DNA of 64,000 nucleotides from Pseudokineococcus marinus (lineage in GTDB: Bacteria > Actinomycetota > Actinomycetes > Actinomycetales > Quadrisphaeraceae): the NCBI RefSeq assembly GCF_037482405.1, contig NZ_JBBHZZ010000009.1:1-64000 (forward strand), written 5' to 3'. The notes under the pieces were generated by a model, which was not told the DNA's origin, made no database searches, and saw only the letters and a program-made list of their open reading frames with translations. Of the stretch, positions 24,427-33,162 are shown piece after piece. A program made the position numbers and the translations under genes. Every line of letters begins with the position of its first letter. Position 1 is the first letter of the stretch.

Positions 24427-26064
24427 ATGAGCACCAGCGCCCCTGCCCTCGCCGAGCCCGAGGCCGCGATCCCCGCGGACGCGCCCGACGCGCCGAGCCG
24501 CCACGCGGCGGTGCGGCGGACCTTCGCCGTCATCAGCCACCCGGACGCCGGGAAGTCGACGCTGACGGAGGCGCTGGCGCTGCACACGGGCGCGGTGACG
24601 CGCGCGGGGCACGTCAAGGGCAAGGCCGGGCGCGCGGGCGTCGTCTCGGACTGGCAGGAGATGGAGCAGCAGCGCGGCATCTCGATCTCGTCGGCGGTCC
24701 TGCAGCTGGACCACCACGGGCACGTGCTGAACCTCGTCGACACCCCGGGGCACGCGGACTTCTCGGAGGACACCTACCGAGTCCTCGCGGCGGTCGACTG
24801 CGCGATCATGCTCGTCGACGCCGCGCGGGGCATGGAGCGCCAGACGCGCAAGCTCTTCGACGTCTGCAAGCACCGGGGCCTTCCCGTGCTCACGGTCATC
24901 AACAAGTGGGACCGCCCGGGGCGCGAGGCGCTCGAGCTCATGGACGAGGTCGCGCAGGTCACGGGCATGACGCCGACGCCGCTGACGTGGCCGGTCGGCG
25001 TCGCGGGCGACTTCCGCGGCGTCGTCGACCGCCGCACCGGCGGGTACACGCGCTACACGCGCACGCCGGGCGGGGCGACCATCGCCGAGCAGGAGCACCT
25101 CTCGCCGGAGCAGGCCCTCGAGCGCGAGGGCGAGACGTGGACGACCGCCGTCGAGGAGGCCGAGCTGCTCGCCGTCGAGAACGGCGACCACGACGAGGAG
25201 GGGTTCCTCGCCGGGCGCACGACGCCGGTGCTCTTCGCCGCGGCGGTGCTGAACTTCGGCGTCGACCACCTGCTGGAGACGCTGCTCGAGCACGCGCCCG
25301 CGCCCGGCCCGCGGCCCGACGTCGCGGGCGCCCCGCGCGCGCTCGACACCGGCTTCTCCGGCCAGGTCTTCAAGATCCAGTCGGGCACGGACCGCGCGCA
25401 CCGCGACCGGGTGGCCCTCGTGCGCGTGTGCTCGGGCCACTTCGAGCGCGGGACGCCGCTGACGGTCGCGCGCACGGGCCGCACGCTGACGACGAAGCAC
25501 GCCCAGCACCTGCAGGGGGCCTCGCGCACGAGCATCGAGGAGAGCTGGCCGGGCGACGTCGTCGGGCTCGTCGGCGCCGCCGGCATCGAGGTGGGCGACA
25601 CGCTGCACGCGCGCGGTGCGGTGGAGTACCCGCCGATCCCCTCGTTCGCGCCGGAGCACTTCGTCGTCGCGCGGCCGGCGGACCTCTCGCGGAGCAAGCA
25701 GTTCCACAAGGGGATCGCGGAGCTCGACGCCGAGGGCGTCGTCCAGGTGCTGCGCTCGGACCTGCGGGGCGAGCAGGCGCCCGTCCTCGCCGCCGTCGGG
25801 CCGCTGCAGCTCGAGGTGGCCTCCCACCGGATGGCGGGCGACTTCAGCTGCCCCATCCGGACCGAGCCGCTGTCCTACAGCGTCGCCCGGCGGACGACGC
25901 GCGAGCACGTGCAGGCGCTCACCCAGCAGCGCGGCACGGAGGTGCTCGAGCGCCGCGACGGCGACCTCCTCGCCGTCTTCACCGACGTGTGGCGCATGAA
26001 CGGCGTCGTGCGCGAGCTGCCCGGCGTCGTCCTCGAGCCGCTCGTCGCCGACACGACCGGCTGA
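24427..26064 (+). CDS. prfC: Peptide chain release factor 3 (RF3)
   Basis: RF3 (545 aa) is the GTPase that recycles RF1 and RF2 from the ribosome after termination. G1 is SHPDAGKSTLTE, G2 is WQEMEQQRGISISSAV, G3 is DTPGHADFSEDTYR, G4 is NKWDRPG (family NKLDR, with Trp replacing Leu). RF3 domains II and III follow: GQVFKIQ, DRVALVRVCSGHFERG, FAPEHF, FHKGIAELDAEGVVQV. The ATG at 24427 has AGGACGAG upstream. It lies just after a long tandem repeat. Confidence 0.96.
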   Translation: MSTSAPALAEPEAAIPADAPDAPSRHAAVRRTFAVISHPDAGKSTLTEALALHTGAVTRAGHVKGKAGRAGVVSDWQEMEQQRGISISSAVLQLDHHGHVLNLVDTPGHADFSEDTYRVLAAVDCAIMLVDAARGMERQTRKLFDVCKHRGLPVLTVINKWDRPGREALELMDEVAQVTGMTPTPLTWPVGVAGDFRGVVDRRTGGYTRYTRTPGGATIAEQEHLSPEQALEREGETWTTAVEEAELLAVENGDHDEEGFLAGRTTPVLFAAAVLNFGVDHLLETLLEHAPAPGPRPDVAGAPRALDTGFSGQVFKIQSGTDRAHRDRVALVRVCSGHFERGTPLTVARTGRTLTTKHAQHLQGASRTSIEESWPGDVVGLVGAAGIEVGDTLHARGAVEYPPIPSFAPEHFVVARPADLSRSKQFHKGIAELDAEGVVQVLRSDLRGEQAPVLAAVGPLQLEVASHRMAGDFSCPIRTEPLSYSVARRTTREHVQALTQQRGTEVLERRDGDLLAVFTDVWRMNGVVRELPGVVLEPLVADTTG

Positions 26065-26069
26065 CCGCA

Positions 26070-26168
26070 CAGCGACCTGCGCGACGCCGCCGCACGGCGG
26101 TGACGAGGCCGCTGACCTGCGGCGACGCTCCGCCGGCGACGAGCAGCGGTCCGATGCGCAGGTCGCTG
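26070..26168. repeat. Repeat locus F: CAGCGACCTGCGC units, third copy inverted
   Basis: CAGCGACCTGCGC at 26070-26082 is repeated as GCTGACCTGCGGC at 26111-26123 (about 41 bp on) and as its exact inverse GCGCAGGTCGCTG at 26156-26168. The outer pair could form a long stem between prfC and the SdpI-like gene. Confidence 0.75.
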
Positions 26169-26227
26169 GGCGGCGCCCCCGGCCCTGTCGCCGCCCCGAC
26201 CACCAGCCCGACGACCGAGGAGGCGCC

Positions 26228-26605
26228 GTGGACCTGGTCGCCGGACTGCTCGTCCTCGCCGTGACCGCCGCGGCGATCCTGCTCGTGCTGCGGCTCGTGC
26301 GCCCCGACGCGATCGAGCGGCGGGGGCGCAACGCGTGGGTGGGCATCCGCACGGGGACGACCATGCGCTCGGAGGCCGCCTGGGTCGCGGCGCACCGCGC
26401 CGCCTGGCCGCTCGTGCGAGGGGGGTCCCTCGTGGCGCTCGCGGCGCTGGCGCTGCTCGGTGCCGTGTGGCTGGCGACGGGCCGCGACGAGGACCTCCTG
26501 GGCCTCGGGAGCGTCGGGGTGATGATCGTGTGGGTGGCACCCCTGCTCGCCTCGATCGGCCCGGCGCACGAGGCCGCCCGCGCGGCCGAGGACGACGAGC
26601 GCTGA
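26228..26605 (+). CDS. SdpI-family small membrane protein
   Basis: The 125-aa protein has a hydrophobic N-terminal helix (LVAGLLVLAVTAAAILLVLRL), the family block NAWVGIRTGTTMRSEAAWVAAHRAAWP, and two more helices (about 65-82 and 95-115). In Bacillus, SdpI gives immunity to the SdpC toxin, but actinobacterial relatives have no known role. No toxin gene is adjacent. The GTG at 26228 follows GAGGAGGCGCC. Confidence 0.75.
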   Translation: MDLVAGLLVLAVTAAAILLVLRLVRPDAIERRGRNAWVGIRTGTTMRSEAAWVAAHRAAWPLVRGGSLVALAALALLGAVWLATGRDEDLLGLGSVGVMIVWVAPLLASIGPAHEAARAAEDDER

Positions 26606-26627
26606 CGCCCCGCCATGGGCCGCCGAC

Positions 26628-26708
26628 GGGGAGGACGAACCCTGCAGCGGCGGCGGCGCCGACTCGCTGACCTGCGCTGACGCTGCGCGCACGCAGGTTC
26701 GTCCTCCC
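26628..26708. repeat. Repeat locus G: long inverted repeat with a GCTGACCTGCG core
   Basis: GGGAGGACGAACCCTGC (26629-26645) pairs with GCAGGTTCGTCCTCCC (26693-26708) with one bulged base. The loop holds CGCTGACCTGCGCTGACGC, the core shared with locus F. It lies in the convergent junction after the SdpI-like gene and can act as a bidirectional terminator. Confidence 0.75.
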
Positions 26709-26721
26709 TGACGGCGGGCCG

Positions 26722-29700
26722 TCAGGCGCCGGGGCCGTCCAGCGCCACGTCGACGAGGAGCGCCCAGGGTGCGGGCGAGCCCACGGGTGCGGGCAGGCCC
26801 GCAGCGAGCAGCGCCTCGGCGAGCGCGGACCGCGCTCCCCAGGCGCCGGCCACCAGGGCGAGGACCCGCCCGGCGCCGCGGGCGTCGACGGCGTGCGCGG
26901 TGACGGCGCCGTCGGCGTCCTCGAGCCAGGCGTCGACCTCCTCGCCGTCGACGACGAGCCGGTCGTGCAGGACGAGCCGCACCCGCTCGACGCCGGGCCC
27001 GCCGGCCAGCCGCAGGAGCGCGCGGACGTCGTCGGGCAGCGGCACCGCGCGCCCGTCGCCGTCGACGCGGCCCGGCAGCTCCTCGGACGCGAGCCCCAGC
27101 CCGAGGGCGTCCGCGACGGCCTCCGCCGCGCCGGGCGGGACGACGAGCGCCGGCCCGCACGCCGGGTGCGCCGCGCGGAGGGGGTCGTCGACGACGACGA
27201 CGTCCTCGGCGGGGCGGCGCACGACCCGTCCGCCGTCGACCGCGGCGAGGTGCTCGAGGTGGTCGGGCACGCCCTCCGGCGGCGCTCCCTCGCGCACCCG
27301 CTGCGCCAGGGCCGCCCACGCGGTGAGGAGGTCGACGAGCGCCGGGTCACCGGGCGGGTCCAGCACCGCGGCCCAGGCACGCAGGTCACCGAGGTCGCCC
27401 CAGTCCCGCGCCACGCCCGCGGCGGCGCCCCAGGCGGGCGGCAGCGCCCGGGCCGCCCCGGAGGCGGGCGGGAGCAGCGCCCGCAGGGCGGGGTCGGCGT
27501 CGGGCGTCGCCGTCGGACCGGTCGGACCGGTCCCCCTCGGGGTCGAGGAGTCGCCGGAGAGGGCGGTCCCCAGGGCGAGGGCGGTGGGGGACGGCACCTC
27601 GAGGGCCTCCCCCGCGGGTCCGCGCAGACGCAGCCGCGGGTGCAGCCGCCGACCCGCGCGAGGGTCGCCCAGGGCCGCGGCGAGCAGGGCGACGACGACG
27701 TCGGCGGCGTCGACATGGAGGTCAGCGGGGCGGACCACGAGGTCGAGGTCGCGCACCAGGGCCACCTCGTCGGCGACCCAACCCCCCGCGCCGTCGAGCG
27801 CGTCGAGGACGAGGTCGAGCCACTCCGGGGCGGCGTCGGCCAGCGCCCCCGGCGGGTCGTCGAGGTCGACGTCGTCCCACACGAGGAGCCCGGCGGACGC
27901 CGTGACGCCGGCCGCCGCCAGCACGGCCACCGGCCAGCGGTCGAGCAGGTCGGCGGCGACCGGCGCGACCTCCTCGGGGTCGAGCGCCGCCTCCGCCGGG
28001 GACCCCGGCAGCACGAGCGACGCCGCGGGCGCGAGCTCGTCGCCGTCGTCGCGCAGCGGGAGGTCGAGCAGCCACGCGCGGGCGCCCGCCACCACGCCCA
28101 CGGGCCACGGGCCCGCCCCACCGTCGTCGGGGCCGTCGTCGGGTGCGTCGTCGGCCAGCCAGCCGAGCACGACGTCGGCGACCGCGTCGACGACGTCGTC
28201 CGGGTCGGCGTCGCCGGGCCCGCCACCGTCCCCGGCCTGCTCCTCCTCCCCGGCGCCCAGCCCGAGCACGAGCGCGTCGAGGTCGTCCTCGGCCAGGGCG
28301 TCGGCGAGGGCGAGGACGGCGCTGCCGGTCGCGGGGTCGTCGAGGAGGGCGCCGACGCCCGCGGGCGCGGCGCCGAGCCGCTCCAGCAGGGCGGCGGCCG
28401 CCCCGTCCTCGGCGGCGCGGGGGTCGACGAGCCGCAGCCCGTGCCCCACGAGCAGGGCCCCGACCGCCCGGCCGGCCGACTCCGGGCCCGCGAGGGCGTC
28501 GACGGCGGGGCCGGCCAGGAGCGCGCCCCGGCACCCGCGCGCCCAGCGCCCGCCCACGAGCGGGACGGGCAGCGCCGACAGGGCCTCACGAGCGCGCTGG
28601 TCGAGGGCCAGCGGCGCGAGAGCGCCGGCGACGGCGCGCCACCCGAGCAGCCCGCCGCCCCGCCCGTCCTCCGCGGACGGCCCGGCGAGCCCGACCTCGT
28701 CCGCGCCCGTGAGGTCCTCCCCCGGGGCCGGGAGGGGCCACCCGTCCACGAGGTCGGCGAGCGGCAGCCGCTCGACGCCGAGCGCCGCCAGGGCCTCGCG
28801 GTGCCGGCGCGGGGAGGCCACGAGCGCGGGCTCGGCCACGGCGAGCGCGGCGAGCGCCGCCGCGTCGGGCTCGACCCCGCCGTCCTCGAGCGCGAGGGCG
28901 CGCGCGCCCGGCAGCAGGCGGGTGCCGCCGGCCGCGGGCGCGAGCAGCGGGACGTCGGGCAGCACGCGCTCGAGCGCCTGCCGGAGCGCGGCGTCCACCC
29001 AGCCCGCCGACGGGCCGACGGGCACGAGGTCGAGCGGGTCGGGCAGCTCCTGGGGCGCCGCGGGCTCCTCGGCGCCCACGGGCCGCTCGGCGGGGTCCTC
29101 GGCAGAGCCCGGGGGCTCGGCGGTGTCGTCGCCCTCCCCCGTGCGCCCGCCGGCGTCGGCCCGCTCGGCCGCGACGAGGGCGAGCAGGTCGGCGTAGGCG
29201 GCCCCGGCCGCGGCGAGGACGGCCTCCGCCGCCGGGCCGGGCTCGACGTGGCGCCGCGTCGGCTCGAGCGGCAGCCCGGCCACGAGGACGGCGGGCCACG
29301 GCAGCGGCTCGTCGGTGGGCGTCGGCGCCAGGAGGACGCCCGCGCCGACCGAGGGGCCGGCGCCGCCGTCGAGCCGCCCCAGGGCCGCGGCGAGCGGGTC
29401 GGAGGGCGCGGCGGGACGCCGGGGCAGGGCCCACGCCAGCGCCCACCGGGGGTCGGCGCGCTCCTCGGCGGGACGTCCCGCGAGCGCCGCCGGCTCGTGC
29501 GCACCGCTGCGGCGCAGCACGACCCAGCGATCGGCCACGTCGCGGAGCACCCGGTCGGCGACGCCGGGCCGCTCCACGCGGACCTCCCCCAGGGCCGGCA
29601 GCGCCAGCAGGAGGAGGTCGTCGACGGCGTCGAGCAGCGCGCCGACCGGCGCGACGGCGTCCGGGCGCAGCGGGAGGACGACGACGGTCGACCAGCCCCG

Positions 29701-30396
29701 GTCGAGCAGCGCCGCCGCCTCGTCGCCCCCGGGCACGTCGTCGGGGCCGACCGCGAAGGGGCTGCGCAGCACCGGCAGCGAGCCGCCCCGGCGGGCGACC
29801 TCGGCGGCGAGCTCACCGCCGGCGGCGGACGCGGCCTCGTGGACGGCGGCGGCCGCCCGACGCCGGTCGAAGCCGACGCCACCCGCCGCCGTCAGCAGGG
29901 CGGGCGCGTCGCTCACCCTGAGGACGGCCGTGAAGCCGACGCCGAAGCGCCCGACCACGCCGTCCAGCGGGGGGCCGCCGTCGCTCGCGCCCGGCTCGGG
30001 ACGCTTGGTCGAGGCGCGCAGACCCGCCAAGGCCCGCACGCCGGCGGCGTCGAGCGGCACGCCCCCGCTGGCGGCCAGCAGCACGGGTGCGCCGTCGGCG
30101 GAGGAGAGCCGCAGCAGCAGCCGTCCGCGCCCGACCTCCCCGCCGCGGACGGCGGCGTCGGCGGCGTTCTGGGCCAGCTCGACGACGACGCGGTCGCGGT
30201 AGCCGCCGAGCGCGAGCTCCTCCTCGGCGTTGGCGTCCTCCCGCAGCCGGTCGGGCGAGGCCGTCCAGGCCGCCAGCGCGCGGGCCCGCAACCCGGCGCA
30301 GCCGAAGGGGTCGTCCCGGTCCGCGGGTCGGGGGTCGCCCTCCGGGCCGGAGCCGTCGGGACGACCGGCGTCGTCGGAGGGACCGGGCGAGCGCAC
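26722..30396 (-). CDS. Sacsin/Hsp90-like ATP-binding protein (large GHKL ATPase)
   Basis: The 1224-aa protein starts with an Hsp90-type ATPase fold: LREDANAEEELALGGYRDRVVVELAQNAADAA carries the N-box Glu, Asn and Asp, GVPLDAAGVRALAGLRASTKR follows, and VVGRFGVGFTAVLRVSD is the glycine lid. The remaining 950 residues are Ala/Gly/Asp/Leu-rich with no domain I can name. The architecture fits the actinobacterial sacsin N-terminal-like family next to DUF3027. The GTG at 30396 lies 8 nt after the DUF3027 stop. It is last of a csp-DUF3027-ATPase operon; the role is unknown, possibly a chaperone. Confidence 0.75.
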   Translation of the reverse strand: MRSPGPSDDAGRPDGSGPEGDPRPADRDDPFGCAGLRARALAAWTASPDRLREDANAEEELALGGYRDRVVVELAQNAADAAVRGGEVGRGRLLLRLSSADGAPVLLAASGGVPLDAAGVRALAGLRASTKRPEPGASDGGPPLDGVVGRFGVGFTAVLRVSDAPALLTAAGGVGFDRRRAAAAVHEAASAAGGELAAEVARRGGSLPVLRSPFAVGPDDVPGGDEAAALLDRGWSTVVVLPLRPDAVAPVGALLDAVDDLLLLALPALGEVRVERPGVADRVLRDVADRWVVLRRSGAHEPAALAGRPAEERADPRWALAWALPRRPAAPSDPLAAALGRLDGGAGPSVGAGVLLAPTPTDEPLPWPAVLVAGLPLEPTRRHVEPGPAAEAVLAAAGAAYADLLALVAAERADAGGRTGEGDDTAEPPGSAEDPAERPVGAEEPAAPQELPDPLDLVPVGPSAGWVDAALRQALERVLPDVPLLAPAAGGTRLLPGARALALEDGGVEPDAAALAALAVAEPALVASPRRHREALAALGVERLPLADLVDGWPLPAPGEDLTGADEVGLAGPSAEDGRGGGLLGWRAVAGALAPLALDQRAREALSALPVPLVGGRWARGCRGALLAGPAVDALAGPESAGRAVGALLVGHGLRLVDPRAAEDGAAAALLERLGAAPAGVGALLDDPATGSAVLALADALAEDDLDALVLGLGAGEEEQAGDGGGPGDADPDDVVDAVADVVLGWLADDAPDDGPDDGGAGPWPVGVVAGARAWLLDLPLRDDGDELAPAASLVLPGSPAEAALDPEEVAPVAADLLDRWPVAVLAAAGVTASAGLLVWDDVDLDDPPGALADAAPEWLDLVLDALDGAGGWVADEVALVRDLDLVVRPADLHVDAADVVVALLAAALGDPRAGRRLHPRLRLRGPAGEALEVPSPTALALGTALSGDSSTPRGTGPTGPTATPDADPALRALLPPASGAARALPPAWGAAAGVARDWGDLGDLRAWAAVLDPPGDPALVDLLTAWAALAQRVREGAPPEGVPDHLEHLAAVDGGRVVRRPAEDVVVVDDPLRAAHPACGPALVVPPGAAEAVADALGLGLASEELPGRVDGDGRAVPLPDDVRALLRLAGGPGVERVRLVLHDRLVVDGEEVDAWLEDADGAVTAHAVDARGAGRVLALVAGAWGARSALAEALLAAGLPAPVGSPAPWALLVDVALDGPGA

Positions 30397-30404
30397 CGCG
30401 CCGG

Positions 30405-31178
30405 TCAGGCGACCGGCACGACGTCGAGGACCTGGTCGTCGACGACGGGAGCCGGCACCTGCTCGCGCCGCACCTCGACGTCGGTCTCGCTGTGCGCCCC
30501 GCAGCCGTGGTCGACGCTGACGACCGTGCCGTCCGACGGCGACCAGCCGTTGGCGCACACCCCGAAGACCTGGCGCATCGCCCCCGGCAGCGGCAGGAAG
30601 AACCCGCAGCTGCCGCAGCCCGCCGCCGACGCCTTGGCGCTCTCGGCGCCCGGGCCGTGCTCGCCGTCGTACCAGCGCTGCGCCGCCTCGGCGCGCCCGT
30701 CGCGGGAGAGCACCCGGCGCCGGCCGAGCCCGAGCTCGTGGAACCCGACGGCGTCGACGTCCTCCTCGCCCGTGGCGGTGAAGCCCGGGACGAGCCGCTC
30801 GTCGTCCTCCACGCGCGGCAGGACGTCGGTCGGGCCGACGTCCCCCGGCTGCAGCCGCTCGGCCCAGGGCAGCCACGCCGGCGCGAGGACGGAGCCCTCG
30901 CCGGCGAGGAGCTCGGCCTCGCAGACCGTGGCGACGCGGGCGCGCGGCGCCCGCGCGAGCGTCACCGCCCAGCGCCACCCCTGGTACCCGGCTGCGGTGC
31001 AGGCGAAGTCGTGGGTGAGGAGGCGGTCGTCCTCGACGCGGACGCCGAGGTGCTCGCCCACGAGGACCTCGCCGCGGGGACCGCGGCCGGCCACGGCCTC
31101 GGCGGCCTCGCGCGCCAGCTCCACCGCTCCGGCGAGCACGGCGTCGGAGGCGGGGGCGCGGCGCCGGCGGGGAGGCAC
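30405..31178 (-). CDS. DUF3027 domain protein with zinc-ribbon-like cysteines
   Basis: The 257-aa protein contains GEHLGVRVEDDRLLTHDFACTAAGYQGWRWAVTLAR, WLPWAERLQPGDVGPTDVLP, LGRRRVLSRDGRAEAAQRWYDGEHGP, and a Cys-rich segment (CGSCGFF and FGVCANGWSPSDG, then DHGCGAHSE). These match DUF3027, a family restricted to actinobacteria. Five cysteines late in the chain could bind a metal. GTG 31178 lies 3 nt after the cold-shock gene stop, and the ATPase follows 8 nt after its own stop, so the three are cotranscribed. Function is unknown. Confidence 0.8.
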   Translation of the reverse strand: MPPRRRRAPASDAVLAGAVELAREAAEAVAGRGPRGEVLVGEHLGVRVEDDRLLTHDFACTAAGYQGWRWAVTLARAPRARVATVCEAELLAGEGSVLAPAWLPWAERLQPGDVGPTDVLPRVEDDERLVPGFTATGEEDVDAVGFHELGLGRRRVLSRDGRAEAAQRWYDGEHGPGAESAKASAAGCGSCGFFLPLPGAMRQVFGVCANGWSPSDGTVVSVDHGCGAHSETDVEVRREQVPAPVVDDQVLDVVPVA

Positions 31179-31181
31179 GCC

Positions 31182-31562
31182 TCAGCCCTCCAGGTCGTCG
31201 GCGACGCGGCGCAGCACGGTCGCGACCTTGCGACCCGCGCTGCGGTCGGGGTAGCGGCCGCGGTGCAGCTGGTTGGAGACGCCGTCGAGGAGGCGGATGA
31301 GGTCCTCGACGACGACGGCCATGTCCTCGGGACCGCGGCGCGTGCCCGACGTCACGGTGGCGGGGGCCTGGACCACCCGCACGGAGAGCGCCTGCTTGCC
31401 GCGGCGCCCGTCGGCGACGCCGAACTCGACCTTGGCGCCCGGGGAGACGGTCGTCCCCGCGGGCAGCGCCGAGGCGTGGAGGAAGACCTCGTCCCCGTCC
31501 TCGGCCGCGATGAAGCCGAACCCGCGCTCGGCGTCGAACCACTTGACCCTGCCTGTCGGCAC
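31182..31562 (-). CDS. Cold-shock domain protein with C-terminal extension
   Basis: The 126-aa protein has a cold-shock domain with both RNA-binding motifs, GRVKWFDAERGFGFIAAED and EVFLHASAL, then a 60-residue C-terminal extension ending LIRLLDGVSNQLHRGRYPDRSAGRKVATVLRRVADDLEG. Ordinary CspA proteins are about 67 aa, so the extension is a distinct feature. It heads an operon with DUF3027 and the Hsp90-like ATPase. The GTG at 31562 follows a GGACGAGG stretch. Confidence 0.88.
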   Translation of the reverse strand: MPTGRVKWFDAERGFGFIAAEDGDEVFLHASALPAGTTVSPGAKVEFGVADGRRGKQALSVRVVQAPATVTSGTRRGPEDMAVVVEDLIRLLDGVSNQLHRGRYPDRSAGRKVATVLRRVADDLEG

Positions 31563-31845
31563 CCTCGTCCGTCCTCGCGTCGTCCTGGGCCGGGCGGCTC
31601 CCCGCGGTGGGCGCCCGCCCCCCGGTCGGGGACGGCGACACGGGCGCGGGCCCGCTCCGGCGTGCACCCGCCAGGCTAACCCTCCCGAGCGGCTAGCGTC
31701 GGGCCGCGCCGACCACGGCGCCCAGCCCCGCCCGCCCGGCCTCGCCCGCCCCCCGAGCCGACACCCCCCAGAGCCCGTCCCTCCCGAGCCCCCGGAGCCC
31801 TGCGCATGCGCCGCCCGCCCCCGCCCGCCCCGTCGTCGCCCCCCG

Positions 31846-33162
31846 GTGCAGCCGGTCGTCCTCGGCGGGGACATCGGCGCGTACAGCCTCGCGCGCGCGG
31901 CCCACGAGGCCTACGGCGTGCGCACCGTCGTCGTCTCGAGCGCCGCCACGGGCCCGGTGCGGCGCTCCCGCGTCGTCGACCACGTCGTCGTGCCGGGGGT
32001 GGACGCGCCCGAGGTCGCCGTCGCGGCGCTCCACCGGGTCGCCGACGAGCACGCCGCGTCCGGCTCCGGCGCGCCGCTGCTGCTGCTCGGCAGCGCCGAC
32101 CGCGCCGTGCGGCTCCTCGTCGAGCAGCGCGCGCACCTCGAGGACCGCTTCGTCCTGCCCTACGTGGGCCGCGACCTGCTCGACCGGATGACCGACAAGG
32201 AAGGCTTCGGCGCCGTCTGCGCCGAGCTGGGCATCCCCTCCCCCCGCACCGTCGTCGTCGACGTGCAGCGCGACGCGCGGGCCACCGGCGGACCGGGGGT
32301 CGACGTCGGCCGCACCGTCGGCGGCGGGGCGCCGCTCACCTTCCCCGTCATCGCCAAGGCGGCGAGCACCACGGCGTACGCCGGGGTCTCGTTCCCGGGC
32401 AAGCAGAAGGTCTTCACCGTGCGCGACGCCGTGGAGCTCGACGACCTCGTCGACGTCCTGGCCCGCGCGGGCTACCGCGGCACCTTCCTCGTGCAGGACC
32501 TCGTGCCCGGCGACGACTCCGGCATGCGGATCCTCACCTGCTACAGCGACCGGTCGGCGCGGGTGCGGTTCTCCTCCTTCGGCCGCGTCCTGCTCGAGGA
32601 GCACACGCCCGGCGCGCTGGGCAACCCCGCCGGCATCGTCACGGGCGGCGGCGCGGAGGTCGCCGAGCAGGCCCGCCGCCTGCTCGAGCACGTGGGGTGG
32701 ACGGGCTACGCGAACTTCGACCTCAAGGTCGACCCGCGCGACGGCCGGGCCGTCTTCTTCGAGCTCAACCCCCGCCTCGGGCGCAGCAACTACTACGTGA
32801 CGGCGAGCGGCCAGAACCCCGTCGAGCTGTACGTGCGCGAGCACCTGCAGGGGCTCGACCCCCTGCCGCCCGGGGCGCCGGAGCTGGCGGACGCCGAGCG
32901 CCTCTACACGGTGCTGCCCCCGGCGCTGCTGCTGCGCTACGTCGCCGACCCGGCGCTGCGGGCGCACGTGCGCGGGCTCGTGCGCTCCGGGCGCGCCGTC
33001 GACCCGCTGCGCTACGGCCCCGAGCGCGACCCGCGCCGGCTCGCCTACGTGGCGGCCGCGCACCTCAACCAGGTGCGCAAGTACCGCCGCCACTACCCGC
33101 TGGAGCGCGCGCGGGAGATCCGGGCCGAGGCCGAGGAGCTCGTGCGGCGGGGAGCGGCGTGA
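31846..33162 (+). CDS. ATP-grasp ligase resembling D-aspartate ligase
   Basis: The 438-aa protein matches the carboxylate-amine ligase group that includes enterococcal D-aspartate ligase (Aslfm): VVLGGDIGAYSLARAAHEAYGV, DHVVVPGVDAPEV, FVLPYVGRDLLDRMTDKEGF, GIPSPRTVVVDV, LTFPVIAKAAST, VQDLVPGDDSGMRILTCYSD, HVGWTGYANFDLKVDP and the ATP/Mg loop FFELNPRLGRSNYYVT. Aslfm adds D-aspartate to the Lys side chain of the peptidoglycan precursor. The next gene, overlapping in GTGA, is an Asp/Glu racemase that could supply D-aspartate, the same pairing as in Enterococcus faecium. The GTG start is the first in frame. The D-Asp role is inference; the ATP-grasp call is firm. Confidence 0.85.
   Translation: MQPVVLGGDIGAYSLARAAHEAYGVRTVVVSSAATGPVRRSRVVDHVVVPGVDAPEVAVAALHRVADEHAASGSGAPLLLLGSADRAVRLLVEQRAHLEDRFVLPYVGRDLLDRMTDKEGFGAVCAELGIPSPRTVVVDVQRDARATGGPGVDVGRTVGGGAPLTFPVIAKAASTTAYAGVSFPGKQKVFTVRDAVELDDLVDVLARAGYRGTFLVQDLVPGDDSGMRILTCYSDRSARVRFSSFGRVLLEEHTPGALGNPAGIVTGGGAEVAEQARRLLEHVGWTGYANFDLKVDPRDGRAVFFELNPRLGRSNYYVTASGQNPVELYVREHLQGLDPLPPGAPELADAERLYTVLPPALLLRYVADPALRAHVRGLVRSGRAVDPLRYGPERDPRRLAYVAAAHLNQVRKYRRHYPLERAREIRAEAEELVRRGAA

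Noticed and set aside
26228..26605. SdpI-like gene as immunity to a neighbouring toxin
   Set aside because: No SdpC-like toxin or secretion gene lies beside it, so only the family is called.
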